A DNA stretch of 59,160 nt from Nitrospira sp. (GCA_030444405.1 JARFPM010000007.1:1-59160), one strand, 5' to 3'. Shown: positions 1-9,572, counted from the stretch's first letter. Notes: generated from the sequence alone by a model not told the origin. A program made the numbers and translations.

Positions 1-548
1 GAGGTGGCTTTTTCGATGTTGTACGTGGTGGTAGTGGACCATGCCACCAGATGGCTATTGTCCACGATATATTCCTGAGCCGGTTTCAACTCGATCTTGT
101 GAACGGCGCCGAAGCTGTTCAGGAGGAGCATCCCCTTCCCGCTCACTCTTAGGATGAAGAACCCTTCCCCGCCCAGCAATCCACGGCTCATACTCTGCAT
201 CTGACTATCGATCGTCACCCCATCGGCGCCGGCCAGAAATCCATCCTTCTGCACCATATACTCGCTGACACCATCGAGCTCAAGCACGACAATCTCGCCC
301 GGCACGGTCGGCGCAAGCAACACCTCCCCCGCCCCGCGACTGGCGCGCAACGTCTGGAAGAAAAACTTCTCTCCTGTGAGAAACTTTCGTGACAGCGCTC
401 CTAGAAATCCACCCTCCATTTTGCTCTCAATGTCGATGGTCGGCGAGCAGGCCACCATCGCGCCTGACTCAGCCTTGATATGCTCTCCCTCTGCCAACTC
501 AACACGCACCATCGGAAACGCACCGGGATACAAGATCTCGCTTTTCAT
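1..548 (-). CDS. AIM24 / TIGR00266-family protein, 3' end beyond window
   Basis: The minus strand is open from an ATG at 548 to the left edge (182 codons visible). The protein begins MKSEILYPGAFPMVRVEL and continues with ES-GAMV, a Gly-rich GGFLGA segment and LLGGEGFFILRVSGKG, the repeating beta pattern of the AIM24/TIGR00266 family (double-stranded beta-helix fold). Bacterial members have no settled function. No signal peptide or membrane segment is visible, so a cytoplasmic protein is expected. The C-terminus is missing because the window cuts it. The gene lies downstream of the amidohydrolase on the same strand, separated by a hairpin repeat. Family call is fairly sure; function unknown. 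Confidence 0.75.
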   Translation of the reverse strand, partial: MKSEILYPGAFPMVRVELAEGEHIKAESGAMVACSPTIDIESKMEGGFLGALSRKFLTGEKFFFQTLRASRGAGEVLLAPTVPGEIVVLELDGVSEYMVQKDGFLAGADGVTIDSQMQSMSRGLLGGEGFFILRVSGKGMLLLNSFGAVHKIELKPAQEYIVDNSHLVAWSTTTTYNIEKAT

Positions 549-588
549 CTTCCCTCTCCTCTTTCTTTCCCCCCACCCATCCATGGGC

Positions 589-732
589 GGAACCGGTCGA
601 TGTCTCGTTGCGCGCATGCACCGAGCACCAAACAGAACTTGGTCCACCCGGAGCCAATTCCATTTGCTCTTGGCGACGGGATAATGCCCTTCATGCGTGC
701 GCGGTGCGCGAGCAGAAGACACGACCCGCTCC
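589..732. repeat. Intergenic covarying hairpin repeat, copy A
   Basis: This is one of three related long imperfect inverted repeats in the window. The outer arms (589-605 and about 715-732) pair imperfectly. The inner core pairs GCACCG (left) with CGGTGC (right) and carries an unpaired AT just before the left half, as in copies at 12344 and 13661. The central loop is about 60 nt, longer than in the other copies. It ends 7 nt from the stop codon of the amidohydrolase, so on the minus strand it directly follows that gene. It is either a mobile REP/MITE-like element or a 3'-end mRNA structure. Confidence 0.7.
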
Positions 733-738
733 GCCCGC

Positions 739-2223
739 TCATCCTGCCACCCATCCGTACACTCTTCGGCTTGGCTCAGGTCCTTCTCCCAGATAGCTCA
801 TTCTGAGTCGACCGAGGGCGTCATTCGGAACCTCGCGCCGTTTGGCCTCGGCATCGACCCCAAACACTCTGGCCGAGTTGAATCCAAAAACCTGTTCCTT
901 CGCCCGCCTGGTTAGAGGCTGATACTGATGCTTCTCGATCAATTCCTCGGGCATCTCGAATCGCCGAAACGCCTCGATCTGCCATTGCGGCGTTCCATAC
1001 CAGATGGAGTCTGTTCCCCACAGTACGTGATCAACGCCGAAGGAGCGGATAATTTGCCCCAGCAGATGCGCACAGATCAACGGATAGGTCGTCACCAATT
1101 GCGCGAAGGTAGAACCCAGCTCCATATAGATATTGGAGATACTCGGCTCCGCCTCTTTCATCCGGCAGAACTCGGTCGCCCACGGGATTTCACCCGTCTT
1201 GGCAAATACCTGATCGATCGATGCCACGCCGCGGAGTCCGGAGTGATACACCAAAAAGGTGAGATCTGGGAAGTCCTTGGCCGCCTTGATCAGATCTCTC
1301 GGATGGTTGTAGTCGGGCACGGGCCCAAGCGGCAGCCCCTTGTGAACACATATCCGCTTCACGTTGAGCTTTCGTGCCTGTTCCAACATCGGATAGGCGA
1401 TGCGCTCATCATCCATCCTCCAGCCTCGGTCGAACCCCTTCGGACAGGAACCGGTGTAGCATTTCCACGCATCGACCTTGAGGGTTTCGGCCTGCATCGC
1501 CATGAAGTCCAAATCCGCCGCACCCAGCTGTGGTGTCGCCAGACCGTGAGCCAGCATCCGTTGCGAACCAGCCAACCGATTGATCTCATCACGAATGTGA
1601 GCCATCTCCTTCGGCGGGACGACGGCTTCTTGCGGATAGGGCCCAGGCGGTGTACTGATCAAGCCGACGGTTGTCTCGCTATCAAAAAACACTTCTTTCA
1701 CAAAATTCTTCCATGACAGGTCATCAAGGGTACCTCGATCACCGGCCAGTTTCGGGTTGAGCCCCGCCTCGCGAATGTGCTGCCTCAACGCCAGCAGAGC
1801 CTGTTTGGAAACGGCACCCTTACGATTGGCTTCGGCATCGGACGCGTCATAGCCGGAACTGACGTAGTGGGTTTGCACGTCGAAGATAAAATACGGCGCC
1901 CTCTGCTGCTCGGCAAACGCCGCTGTTTCGAACAGCTCAATTTCCCCGATATTGAAAAAGCGGCCGAATACGGTGTTCATGGCCAGCAGCGCTGCCGCCA
2001 TACCCCCGGTGCTCTTCAAGAAGTCTCGACGTGTCAATCCACTCTGAGCTGCCGCCTTTTCCACCAACTCTCTCGTTACTCGCTCGACGCGAGCCTGCTC
2101 GGTCGTTTGGCAAATCGGTACAAACTCCTCGTTGGATACGATTTGCGTCGGAATAGGAGTTGGCAACGTCGCGCCTTTCTTTACGGAAAGGCCGCCGAAA
2201 AGTACTCTTGGTGAATGCCCCAT
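739..2223 (-). CDS. Tat-exported amidohydrolase-family (metal-dependent hydrolase) protein
   Basis: The 494-residue product has a twin-arginine motif TRRDFLK at residues 64-70 followed by a hydrophobic stretch (GGMAAALLAMNTVFG), so export folded to the periplasm is likely. The motif sits behind a roughly 60-residue hydrophilic leader, unusual for Tat signals but seen in related amidohydrolases. The mature part looks like an amidohydrolase_2 TIM barrel: FDVQTHY near the first strand, CVHKG and LVYHSG as metal-ligand candidates, and LWGTDSIWYG as the late aspartate motif. The first motif reads QTH rather than HxH, so metal binding may differ. Substrate is not predictable. It starts with ATG at 2223 after an AAGGGG-type ribosome site. 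Confidence 0.8.
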   Translation of the reverse strand: MGHSPRVLFGGLSVKKGATLPTPIPTQIVSNEEFVPICQTTEQARVERVTRELVEKAAAQSGLTRRDFLKSTGGMAAALLAMNTVFGRFFNIGEIELFETAAFAEQQRAPYFIFDVQTHYVSSGYDASDAEANRKGAVSKQALLALRQHIREAGLNPKLAGDRGTLDDLSWKNFVKEVFFDSETTVGLISTPPGPYPQEAVVPPKEMAHIRDEINRLAGSQRMLAHGLATPQLGAADLDFMAMQAETLKVDAWKCYTGSCPKGFDRGWRMDDERIAYPMLEQARKLNVKRICVHKGLPLGPVPDYNHPRDLIKAAKDFPDLTFLVYHSGLRGVASIDQVFAKTGEIPWATEFCRMKEAEPSISNIYMELGSTFAQLVTTYPLICAHLLGQIIRSFGVDHVLWGTDSIWYGTPQWQIEAFRRFEMPEELIEKHQYQPLTRRAKEQVFGFNSARVFGVDAEAKRREVPNDALGRLRMSYLGEGPEPSRRVYGWVAG

Positions 2224-2323
2224 GACGCCCCTTCATCTATACAAAGCCCGCTGATTGTGTGGAATACTGGAAGCGCTGTCAAGCACGCGACGTCAGTGCC
2301 GCCTGGGACTAATGGGAGAAGGC

Positions 2324-5300
2324 TTACTTGGACTTGGATGAAGCGGCTGAGGGTTTCACTTGAGCGGCAGACGCTTGTGAGGCAGGAATCTCTACCACTA
2401 CATCCGACTGAGGATCGGCATCTTGATCTTTACCGTCATGTCCAACACTGTAGAGCACACTTTTTTTCAGGTTCACCAATAGTGGCAACCCTGTATAGGG
2501 GTCATAGAAATTTTGCCCTGCCTTCGCAATTCGTGTGAGGAGATCTCCGTCTGCGGGACCACGCCTGAGCCAGGCTTGTAAGCTGGCAAGCCGGAGGTGG
2601 GCATCCGTGTCGACCACGAATCCGTTGTAGAGGTCCCATGGAGCAAGCGGTTCAAGACCGACGATATTCTCGATAGGATTAGTGAAATAGTCCATCACGC
2701 CGGATGCCGGAAAGTGGATATAGTTTCTCCACTTCGGCAACGAACTATATCGCCCTTCGCCCGCAGCTTTGTACGACGCGTCGTAATAGTCCGCATAGTC
2801 GTTGAGACGGCGTTGCATCGGTAAAGGAAGAGCCGATACCACCATGGTGTACACCGGCTGTTCTTCGGCTCTCGCTGCTTTCAGCTGGGCCTCGTATCTC
2901 TTCGAGGCCGAGACCAGTTCGCTTTGCATGGGCCAGCGCAGCGAGAGTTCCGTTTGGTCAAGCGGCCGAAGGAACTTCGTGATCCGCCCCAGGGTTTTCC
3001 CATCAAAGTCAGCGCGTACGAGTAACCCTGAGGCGATTGCAATGTCGTCATTGATCGCCTGCAGCGCCAGCATTTTCATGGCAAGGGTCCTGGCCTGACC
3101 CAGTACGATGCGCCACACTTCCATGTCCGCTTCAAGTCGGTCGACGCCGAGATCGGCACCTTGCAGGAATCCATCCGCCACATGGAGTTGGTGGGCGAAG
3201 ACCATCGCGGTACAGGGCGGCCCGACAGGTTGGCCATAACCCCAGTCTTCAAAGGGAAGCTTTTGCCATTGGCCATACCGATTGAGCGCCGGTTGATGCT
3301 GGTTGCCCCAGCCCTTGATGGTCTCCTGATGGGACTTGAACTCACCTACAGGATCTGAGCTCCGAACCCAGCCACGCATGACATTGGCTGAGGCATTCGA
3401 TCCTTCTATCGTCCTTGATCCGGAACCACCAAAACATGCCGCCGCCGAATTGCCATCGTTGGTTTCAGGCTTCCGATCATACCCTGCCTGTATCGGATCC
3501 TGACCGACCGAGGCGTCAATCCCGAGGAGGAGAAAGTAGCCGTTCTTCTTGAAATCCGACAATGTGCGTTGAGGAGTGGTCGTGAAGGCTTGAAATGCCG
3601 GAGATGGCGACTCTTCCATGATGATCCAGGCCAGTCCGATGGCACCGATCCCTAATGCGATGAGAATCCCCGAGAGCATCACCAGACTCACACACGTCAC
3701 GACAATAGCCCGGGTGGTCGAAAAGCAGGAGCCGACAAAGCCGGCAATCGCAATGCGGATTCGACTCAGCATAGGGCTGGATTTTCGGCTGGGCTTTGAC
3801 TCCGCGACAGATTCTCGTGTCTCAGTCGATCTGACATTTCGGGACGACTCAAAGAGCACATCAACTGCAGCGGCAGCCACTGACGTAGACCGGGTGACTT
3901 CCTGCCGTTCTGAAATCGACGGGGACACGTGGGCAATGGGCGAGGCTTGAAGTTGCTCTATAAATCGAATGGATTCTCCTGCTTTGCCCCATTCCGCTTG
4001 TTCGGGTGCCGGCTCAGAAACCGGTTCAGGAGTAGAAGTTCGTGTCTCAACAAACGCCATCGCCTGCGGTTGCCGTTCCTCGGTCTGCACCTCGGTCGTC
4101 TCTTCAACGAGTTGTGAAGTTGTCCCTGTTTCAGGCGGCAGTTCCCAATTTTTCTGTTGCTTGAGTAGCAGGGGAGAAGGTGAAACCTCACCGGTTTCCT
4201 CGCTCTGGGTCTCGCCGGTAGGTTGTGAGAGGGTGACGGGAGGCTCCTGAACGGCGATCTGAGCGACAGCGAACTCGCGATCATTGTCCCTACTGACGAC
4301 GGAGTCAGCACTCCTGGGCGGAACATCCAAGGGAGCGGCCACATCGTCTGCGACCGGTCTATTCTCGGAAATCGGTGACACTAGTGCTGCCGTAGGAGCT
4401 TCCAACGGAGGCGGCTCATCCATCCTCAGAGCGCTCACCACCCGAAACTCCGGTTCAGGCTCTGCCGAAACGGAGGCTTTTTCTGTCCGGAAAGTGGTTT
4501 CTCCCAAGTCAGCAGCAGAAATCTCCGGCTGTGGCGAGACTGGGATCTGTGGAGTTTGCACAATCGAGAATGAATCCGTTTCTTCAGTAGAAATATCCGG
4601 TGAAGACGGAGGTTGAACCTGGCTTTCACTCACTGTTGGGGGAAATTCCGGTTCAGCTGGACCAGACGATGGATCTACCGCCAGCTTCGGGCTCTCTGTC
4701 ATCGGAGGATCGACCTGCGGCGGGAGAATCGAAATGGCCGACTCCTGAACTTGATCCCATGGCATCTGCGAACTGTGAGATCCGGAAGCGGCTTTGTCTT
4801 CAACCGTCGACCATTCTTCACGCTCCGGAATTTCAACCGCTTGGTTCTCTAACACCTGTTCCTGGAGAGGTGAAGCTGCTGAGGCTGAAGTTGGTGCTTC
4901 TTCGACCTTCGTCTGAGTTGATTCCGACGGAGAGGCATTTTCAGAATGATCATTTCCGAACTTCCATGCGCGATTAAACACGGATTCCCATGAGAAGCCG
5001 GGTTGCTTCCACGGTTCTGAAATCTCACCGCCCGACACTGGCTCCGGACTCGATGGAACACGCATTCCTGGAACCGGGTCTGCAACCACCTCCGTCGAAT
5101 CGGTCTCGACAGGTTTGTGTAGGGGGGGTTGTCTATCCTCGGCCTCTGTGCTTCCATCAATCGACGGTTCTGTTCCCAGGGATGTGGGTGCTGATATCTC
5201 TGCAATCTGGAATGAGGGGATTACACCGGCATCTTCGATTGACGGTGCCAGGCTAATTGGCTGCTCCGCAGCATCGGCAGGCTCCGTGGGTGCGAATCCC

Positions 5301-6445
5301 GTTGATGGGCCACTTACAACATGGCGTGCCTCCGGTTCAGCCTCGGTCGATAACCTGTCTTGTTCCTGGGCTGTGACAGGACCACCGGTTGACACAGCTG
5401 GATCCGGCCCAGGTTGTGTCGCTGAACTCTCAGCAGCGGGCGCTGATGGGGGAGCAAATGGATGGGAGCCTCCAAGGGTAGCCTGTCCGGGAAAATCATC
5501 GATCTGAGCTTCAGAGGGAGCCGTCCCAAATTCATTGGTGTGAGTTTCTTCCGGTGCATCCGCTCGCACATCGCTCGCGCTGCTCGCTGTCTGCTCTCGT
5601 AAAGGTGGATCAGAGGGCACGAACTGTCCATCGAAAGTCAGCCCTTGATGCGCAGGAAGTTCTGTGTTTGCCGAAGGGATAAGAGAGCCGGATGAATCGG
5701 AGACATTGGCTAGTTTGTGGGCATCCAACACCGCCGCCTCAGAATCTCGAACCTCCCATGGCATCACCCCATCCATCGGTTCAGGACCGGCCTGGATACC
5801 CTGACCTCCCTCAGGCACGTCGACTGATGGGGCCACAGTCGATTCTTCGGAATCACTGGACTGACGAGCCAGCAACTCACCGGTTTGGGCATCAAAGAAG
5901 GAAGCCAACCGAAAAGCCACTGGGCTCGCCGGAGCAAGTTCCCGTATCCTTGCGTAGAGCTGAGAAGCATGGTGTGGATTATCTGGGTCGGGGTCTTCGA
6001 TCAGAATATCGATCGCCTTGCCGTACTCGGCGACGGCCTCAAGGGCATCTCCTTTTTCTTGATAGAGCGCCCCAAGTTTTTCCAGGAATGGAACACATCG
6101 CGGACCGGCGGCTAAGTACTCGCGAAGTAAGGATTCTGCGAGCCAATAGTCTTGGCGCTGAAACGCTTCGCTGATGAGTGAGTCAAAGGCTTCCCTCGCT
6201 GGAATCAAGCTCCCCAGACGAAGGTGGAGGGTTGCGAAAAGCCTCCGCGCCTCCATGTTGTTCGGATCAAGTCCCAGTAATTCCTTCAGCGCGGCAGACG
6301 AACGCCCATACTTCCCTGCATTCATTTGGGTGATGGCTTCCTCAAGAAGAGCGGTCTTCCTGCTGTAGCCAACCACACCACGCTTGTGGCCACGGATGGT
6401 CTGGGTTTTATCGGATTTTAGAGGGGGTTTTTTATTCGCGCGCAC
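2324..6445 (-). CDS. Large TPR protein with disordered linker, one TM helix and a pseudopilin-like C-terminal motif
   Basis: The 1,373-residue product starts at GTG 6445. Residues about 30-185 form TPR-like helical repeats (LLGLDPNNMEARRLFATLHLRLG). Residues about 190-900 are low complexity, rich in Pro, Ser, Glu and Thr, and look disordered. One hydrophobic helix lies at about 912-942. The last 430 residues would then be outside the inner membrane if the TPRs are cytoplasmic. Near the end, DPYTGLPLL followed by LYSVGHDGKD resembles the C-terminal tail of type II secretion major pseudopilins and of some exported proteins with the same tail. I do not recognise a named family. A scaffold linking cytoplasmic partners to the periplasm is an inference. 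Confidence 0.8.
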   Translation of the reverse strand: MRANKKPPLKSDKTQTIRGHKRGVVGYSRKTALLEEAITQMNAGKYGRSSAALKELLGLDPNNMEARRLFATLHLRLGSLIPAREAFDSLISEAFQRQDYWLAESLLREYLAAGPRCVPFLEKLGALYQEKGDALEAVAEYGKAIDILIEDPDPDNPHHASQLYARIRELAPASPVAFRLASFFDAQTGELLARQSSDSEESTVAPSVDVPEGGQGIQAGPEPMDGVMPWEVRDSEAAVLDAHKLANVSDSSGSLIPSANTELPAHQGLTFDGQFVPSDPPLREQTASSASDVRADAPEETHTNEFGTAPSEAQIDDFPGQATLGGSHPFAPPSAPAAESSATQPGPDPAVSTGGPVTAQEQDRLSTEAEPEARHVVSGPSTGFAPTEPADAAEQPISLAPSIEDAGVIPSFQIAEISAPTSLGTEPSIDGSTEAEDRQPPLHKPVETDSTEVVADPVPGMRVPSSPEPVSGGEISEPWKQPGFSWESVFNRAWKFGNDHSENASPSESTQTKVEEAPTSASAASPLQEQVLENQAVEIPEREEWSTVEDKAASGSHSSQMPWDQVQESAISILPPQVDPPMTESPKLAVDPSSGPAEPEFPPTVSESQVQPPSSPDISTEETDSFSIVQTPQIPVSPQPEISAADLGETTFRTEKASVSAEPEPEFRVVSALRMDEPPPLEAPTAALVSPISENRPVADDVAAPLDVPPRSADSVVSRDNDREFAVAQIAVQEPPVTLSQPTGETQSEETGEVSPSPLLLKQQKNWELPPETGTTSQLVEETTEVQTEERQPQAMAFVETRTSTPEPVSEPAPEQAEWGKAGESIRFIEQLQASPIAHVSPSISERQEVTRSTSVAAAAVDVLFESSRNVRSTETRESVAESKPSRKSSPMLSRIRIAIAGFVGSCFSTTRAIVVTCVSLVMLSGILIALGIGAIGLAWIIMEESPSPAFQAFTTTPQRTLSDFKKNGYFLLLGIDASVGQDPIQAGYDRKPETNDGNSAAACFGGSGSRTIEGSNASANVMRGWVRSSDPVGEFKSHQETIKGWGNQHQPALNRYGQWQKLPFEDWGYGQPVGPPCTAMVFAHQLHVADGFLQGADLGVDRLEADMEVWRIVLGQARTLAMKMLALQAINDDIAIASGLLVRADFDGKTLGRITKFLRPLDQTELSLRWPMQSELVSASKRYEAQLKAARAEEQPVYTMVVSALPLPMQRRLNDYADYYDASYKAAGEGRYSSLPKWRNYIHFPASGVMDYFTNPIENIVGLEPLAPWDLYNGFVVDTDAHLRLASLQAWLRRGPADGDLLTRIAKAGQNFYDPYTGLPLLVNLKKSVLYSVGHDGKDQDADPQSDVVVEIPASQASAAQVKPSAASSKSK

Positions 6446-6856
6446 GCTACAACCTTAGCAGATCCTATAGCTTGGAAGCCTATACTAGCGGCCCAGTCCA
6501 CTCTCTCCGACTCCCTTGAAGTCGGTCATTGACATACGGGTGAAACCTTGATGGGCCTGCAATCTAGATGCCTCCCTCTCCTAACGGCTCATCCCATCAA
6601 GGCATTGAAAATTAAGGACTAAGATCCAGAGCGTTCATCGTATTTCTATCGTCTATCCAATTTTGGACAAACCTTGGCCCTCCCAGCTTGGTCGGTGGGA
6701 GAGGACACAAGATCGGATATGTGACGAGTGCAGCAGATCAATCAGTTTTTTCGGAAAACGTAGCGATGAACGTTCCGCTTTGACTGTCAACACCGGGACC
6801 ATCACTGTTCAGTTTGTTTGAAAGTACAAGATGGTCGTCCTCCCGTAGATGCGTTT
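6446..6856. other. 411-nt non-coding stretch with several inverted repeats
   Basis: No convincing gene is seen. The region holds a 10-bp inverted repeat (CCTTGATGGG at 6546-6555 with CCCATCAAGG at 6593-6602), a CTCCCA/TGGGAG hairpin at 6680-6701, and a CGGAA-ACGT/ACGTTCCG hairpin near 6753-6778. None has a proper T-run, so none is a clear terminator. The left end must hold the promoter of the large TPR gene, which reads leftwards; TATAGG-like hexamers lie at about 6464 but no clear -35 accompanies them. Confidence 0.5.
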
Positions 6857-7246
6857 CTAGGTACAGGCTCGATAGTCATCGCAAGGCTCGGAGGTCATTC
6901 GAGGCCCAATTTCAAACACATACCCGGAAAGAAGTGGGTCCCCTCGCTCATGACCATTCCTTGTCACGGTCAAAGCCTTACCGCAACGGAGGCAATGCTG
7001 CATCCCCTCCCATGAGGCCTTGCCGACAAGATGCTGAATGGGTTTCTGGACTTCCTCAATGCTGTCCGGCATCAGAACGCGGCGCACGTCAACGAGGAGG
7101 CGCCAGGAATGTTCTGGTGAGAGGATCTCTCCCCCATCAAGAGCAAGGACCAGAAGGCCTAAGGCTCGTACGGAGTCACCATTGGCCTCATGGAGCAGTT
7201 GCTGGGCGAATACGGTAACTTTACTTTGTATGTTCCGAGGGTCCAT
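6857..7246 (-). CDS. Hypothetical protein with one CxxC pair
   Basis: A 129-residue ORF from ATG 7246. It begins MDPRNIQSKVTVFAQQLLHEANG, has a long helical first half, and a single CLRCGKAL motif around residues 83-90 that could be half of a zinc ribbon; one more Cys occurs near the end (EPCDDY). There is no signal peptide or membrane helix. It is not recognised. It sits alone between the large TPR gene and the secretin gene, reading away from the secretin. Codon use resembles its neighbours, which is the main argument that it is real. Confidence 0.5.
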   Translation of the reverse strand: MDPRNIQSKVTVFAQQLLHEANGDSVRALGLLVLALDGGEILSPEHSWRLLVDVRRVLMPDSIEEVQKPIQHLVGKASWEGMQHCLRCGKALTVTRNGHERGDPLLSGYVFEIGPRMTSEPCDDYRACT

Positions 7247-7405
7247 TGGTTGCTTGACTCACGCACGTAGCCTCTCTCTATCGGTCTTTTTGTGAAACTA
7301 ATTAACTACGTGCAAAGAACTGGCTCCCACCTACCGGAAGGATCAAGCGGCAGATAGCCTCTCTGCATCCGAGCTTAGGCTCCCTTTCAAAAAACTTCAT
7401 CCTGG

Positions 7406-7435
7406 TTGTACCCTTCGATACGCCTATGATACGGT
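7406..7435 (+). promoter_or_regulatory. Candidate promoter of the secretin gene
   Basis: TTGTAC at 7406-7411 is followed after 18 nt by TACGGT at 7430-7435. The 18-nt spacing matches better promoters in this window (37858, 48646, 25476). It would start transcription about 40 nt before the GTG at 7485. No operator is evident. Confidence 0.35.
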
Positions 7436-7484
7436 CAGACTCACGTGCCAACTTCAACTGATGCCACGGAATTAATAGTCCATC

Positions 7485-9068
7485 GTGCAAGCTCTTCCAA
7501 TAATTTATCGTCCATGGAGAATGACCAGGGGATTTGAGGCCTGCCTGGCTTTGTTACTGCTTCTCTCCTTGGCCTTCCCTCCTCCTCTATTCTCGCAGGG
7601 CACAGGAGGCCACCCAGCGAAGGTTGGGCTGGAATTCAACGATGTGGATGTTCCCGTCTTTGTCCGCTTTATCAGCGAACTGACTGGGAAGAACTTCGTC
7701 TTGGATGAAACCGTAAAAAAGCAGGGCGGGAAGATTTCAGTGTTTTCTCCCACCAAGGTCTCGTCAGAGCAGGCTTACAACATGTTCGTCGCGGCATTGG
7801 AAGCCGCTCGATTGGCGGTCGTTCCCAAAGGGGGGAACCTATATCAGGTCGTTCCGATGGGAGACCTACCGCCTGAACGCGGTGTATTCGTGTATAAGCT
7901 CAAAAACGCCAATGCTACGGATCTCGCTGCCGTCTTAACGAACCTGGTTGCACGCTCACAAACTGTCGCACAAATGACCCCGGGCACCAGGCCACCAATC
8001 AGACCCCTCACAGAATTCGAAGCACCGGTCCAGGTCTTCGCCGATAAGGCGACGAATTCCATCATCATCAGTTCCACGAAAACCGCATACAGATGGCTTC
8101 AGTCGGTCATCACTGACCTGGACATCAAGCGCAAGCAGGTATTCGTGGAAGGCGTCATTCTCGAAGTGCAAGTCGACCGGTTGAGACAAATCGGCACCGA
8201 TCCCACGCAGGTGCTCGCAGCAGCAGGGAACGATACCGTTCGGGGAGTCGTTGGACTCAACCGGGCACCGGAGGAAATCGCAAACGTTGCGGCGATCATC
8301 GCCGGCATCGCGTCAGGCGCGGCCACAGGCGGTGGGCTCAGTGTATTGAACACAGTTAATATCCGCGCCTTCCTCAATCTTCTGATGAATCTGACCGATA
8401 CCAACATCCTCTCCACTCCGCAAGTGCTGGCCGCGGACAATCAGAAAGCCAAGATCGTCGTCGGTGAGAATCGGCCTTTTCCAACCGGGCAAGCCCAGGG
8501 CATCACGGGCGGGACCCTTGTGACAATCGAGCGGAAAGACGTAGGTGTGACGTTAGAGTTGACGCCACAGGTACTCGAAGATGAGCTAATTCGCCTTGAA
8601 ATCAAGCAAGAGATCACGGCCATCGCAGAAAATGTGGCTCAAACGATCGGTACCGGCACCTCCTCGGTCCCGGTCGGCCCCACGACGACCAAACGATCCA
8701 TGGAAACAACGACGATTGCCCAGGATGAACAGACGCTCGTGATAGGAGGATTAGTGCGTGACAATATCATCCTGAATGAGAAGAAGCTTCCATGGCTGGG
8801 AGACATACCGTGGATCGGCTGGCTGTTCAAATCTCAGAGTCGTGTAGTCGAGAAACTCAATCTTCTCGTCTTCCTCACGCCGCATTTAGTCCGGGACCGT
8901 GCGGACATGGTCGAACTGAATGCCAGAAAGGCTAAAGATATCCATACCTTGGATCGTGAGAGCCGAATCGAGGAGCCGACGAAACTGAAGCAAGATGTGC
9001 TTGAACAACTCGAACGCCCGTCGACAGCCCCTCCTTCCTCTGCAACGGAAAGGCCCAACAAGCCTTAA
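7485..9068 (+). CDS. Short secretin (GspD/PulD family)
   Basis: The 527-residue product has an N-terminal hydrophobic signal (CLALLLLLSLAFPPPLFSQG), an N0-type domain (FVRFISELTGKNFVLD), one N1-type domain (VYKLKNANATDLAAVLTNL to about LDIKRKQVFVEG), and a secretin core with LSTPQVLAADNQKA followed by VGENRPF, ending in LNLLVFLTPHLV. Type II secretins usually have 650 or more residues with extra N domains, so this is a minimal form. It should form an outer-membrane ring. No other secretion or pilus gene lies nearby. The start is uncertain: GTG at 7485 or ATG at 7521, which puts the signal peptide right at the N-terminus; neither has a good ribosome site. Confidence 0.85.
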   Translation: MQALPIIYRPWRMTRGFEACLALLLLLSLAFPPPLFSQGTGGHPAKVGLEFNDVDVPVFVRFISELTGKNFVLDETVKKQGGKISVFSPTKVSSEQAYNMFVAALEAARLAVVPKGGNLYQVVPMGDLPPERGVFVYKLKNANATDLAAVLTNLVARSQTVAQMTPGTRPPIRPLTEFEAPVQVFADKATNSIIISSTKTAYRWLQSVITDLDIKRKQVFVEGVILEVQVDRLRQIGTDPTQVLAAAGNDTVRGVVGLNRAPEEIANVAAIIAGIASGAATGGGLSVLNTVNIRAFLNLLMNLTDTNILSTPQVLAADNQKAKIVVGENRPFPTGQAQGITGGTLVTIERKDVGVTLELTPQVLEDELIRLEIKQEITAIAENVAQTIGTGTSSVPVGPTTTKRSMETTTIAQDEQTLVIGGLVRDNIILNEKKLPWLGDIPWIGWLFKSQSRVVEKLNLLVFLTPHLVRDRADMVELNARKAKDIHTLDRESRIEEPTKLKQDVLEQLERPSTAPPSSATERPNKP

Positions 9069-9218
9069 TGCCAGCACAGTCATGGATTGCTCCGAATCTG
9101 CGACAACCCTCAATACACGAACGCTCAACGACCTCTATCGTATGTCATAGGCCCCCCTCCGAGGAATAGTGCGCTGCCGGCCACCCGGATACACTGCGGG
9201 CCTACGGAGGGCATACCG

Positions 9219-9572
9219 ATGGCTGACATGGCAGTGAACTGGCGAATCCATTCTCGGCTTCCTGTGGCATACCCTGTGATATTTGGAGGCGCCCCATTTG
9301 TGGGAGAAGGGATGGTTTCGGACCTTTCCCTTTCGGGCTGTTCAGTAACCTGTGGGCGAACAGTCCTCACGGGAAGCTATATTAAACTGAGCGTCGTCTT
9401 ACCCGATCCAACGTCCTCTCTGTTCATCGAGTTGGGAAAAATCCGCTGGGTTCGTGACAATGCCTTTGGCGTTGAGTTCATTCGTGTGCCGACGCTCACT
9501 CGACACCGACTGGACCGAGTCCTGTCTCAAGCGCCGGCCCTAGACGTGAACTGCTTGCCGACATTGGTCTGA
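9219..9572 (+). CDS. PilZ-domain protein
   Basis: From ATG 9219 (GGAGGG ribosome site, 7-nt spacing) the product is 117 residues. It carries both PilZ signatures: RIHSR (RxxxR) at residues 9-13 and the DLSLSG motif (DxSxxG) about 30 residues later, followed by beta strands such as GKIRWVRDNAFGVEFI. PilZ domains of this type bind cyclic di-GMP. It is a stand-alone domain about 150 nt downstream of the secretin gene on the same strand, so the two may be co-transcribed and c-di-GMP might act on the export system; that link is inference. The frame stays open upstream to 9087, but the start at 9219 has the ribosome site. Confidence 0.82.
   Translation: MADMAVNWRIHSRLPVAYPVIFGGAPFVGEGMVSDLSLSGCSVTCGRTVLTGSYIKLSVVLPDPTSSLFIELGKIRWVRDNAFGVEFIRVPTLTRHRLDRVLSQAPALDVNCLPTLV

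Noticed and set aside
928-1716. 262-codon plus-strand frame opposite the amidohydrolase
   Set aside because: Antisense shadow; no ribosome site and no domain.
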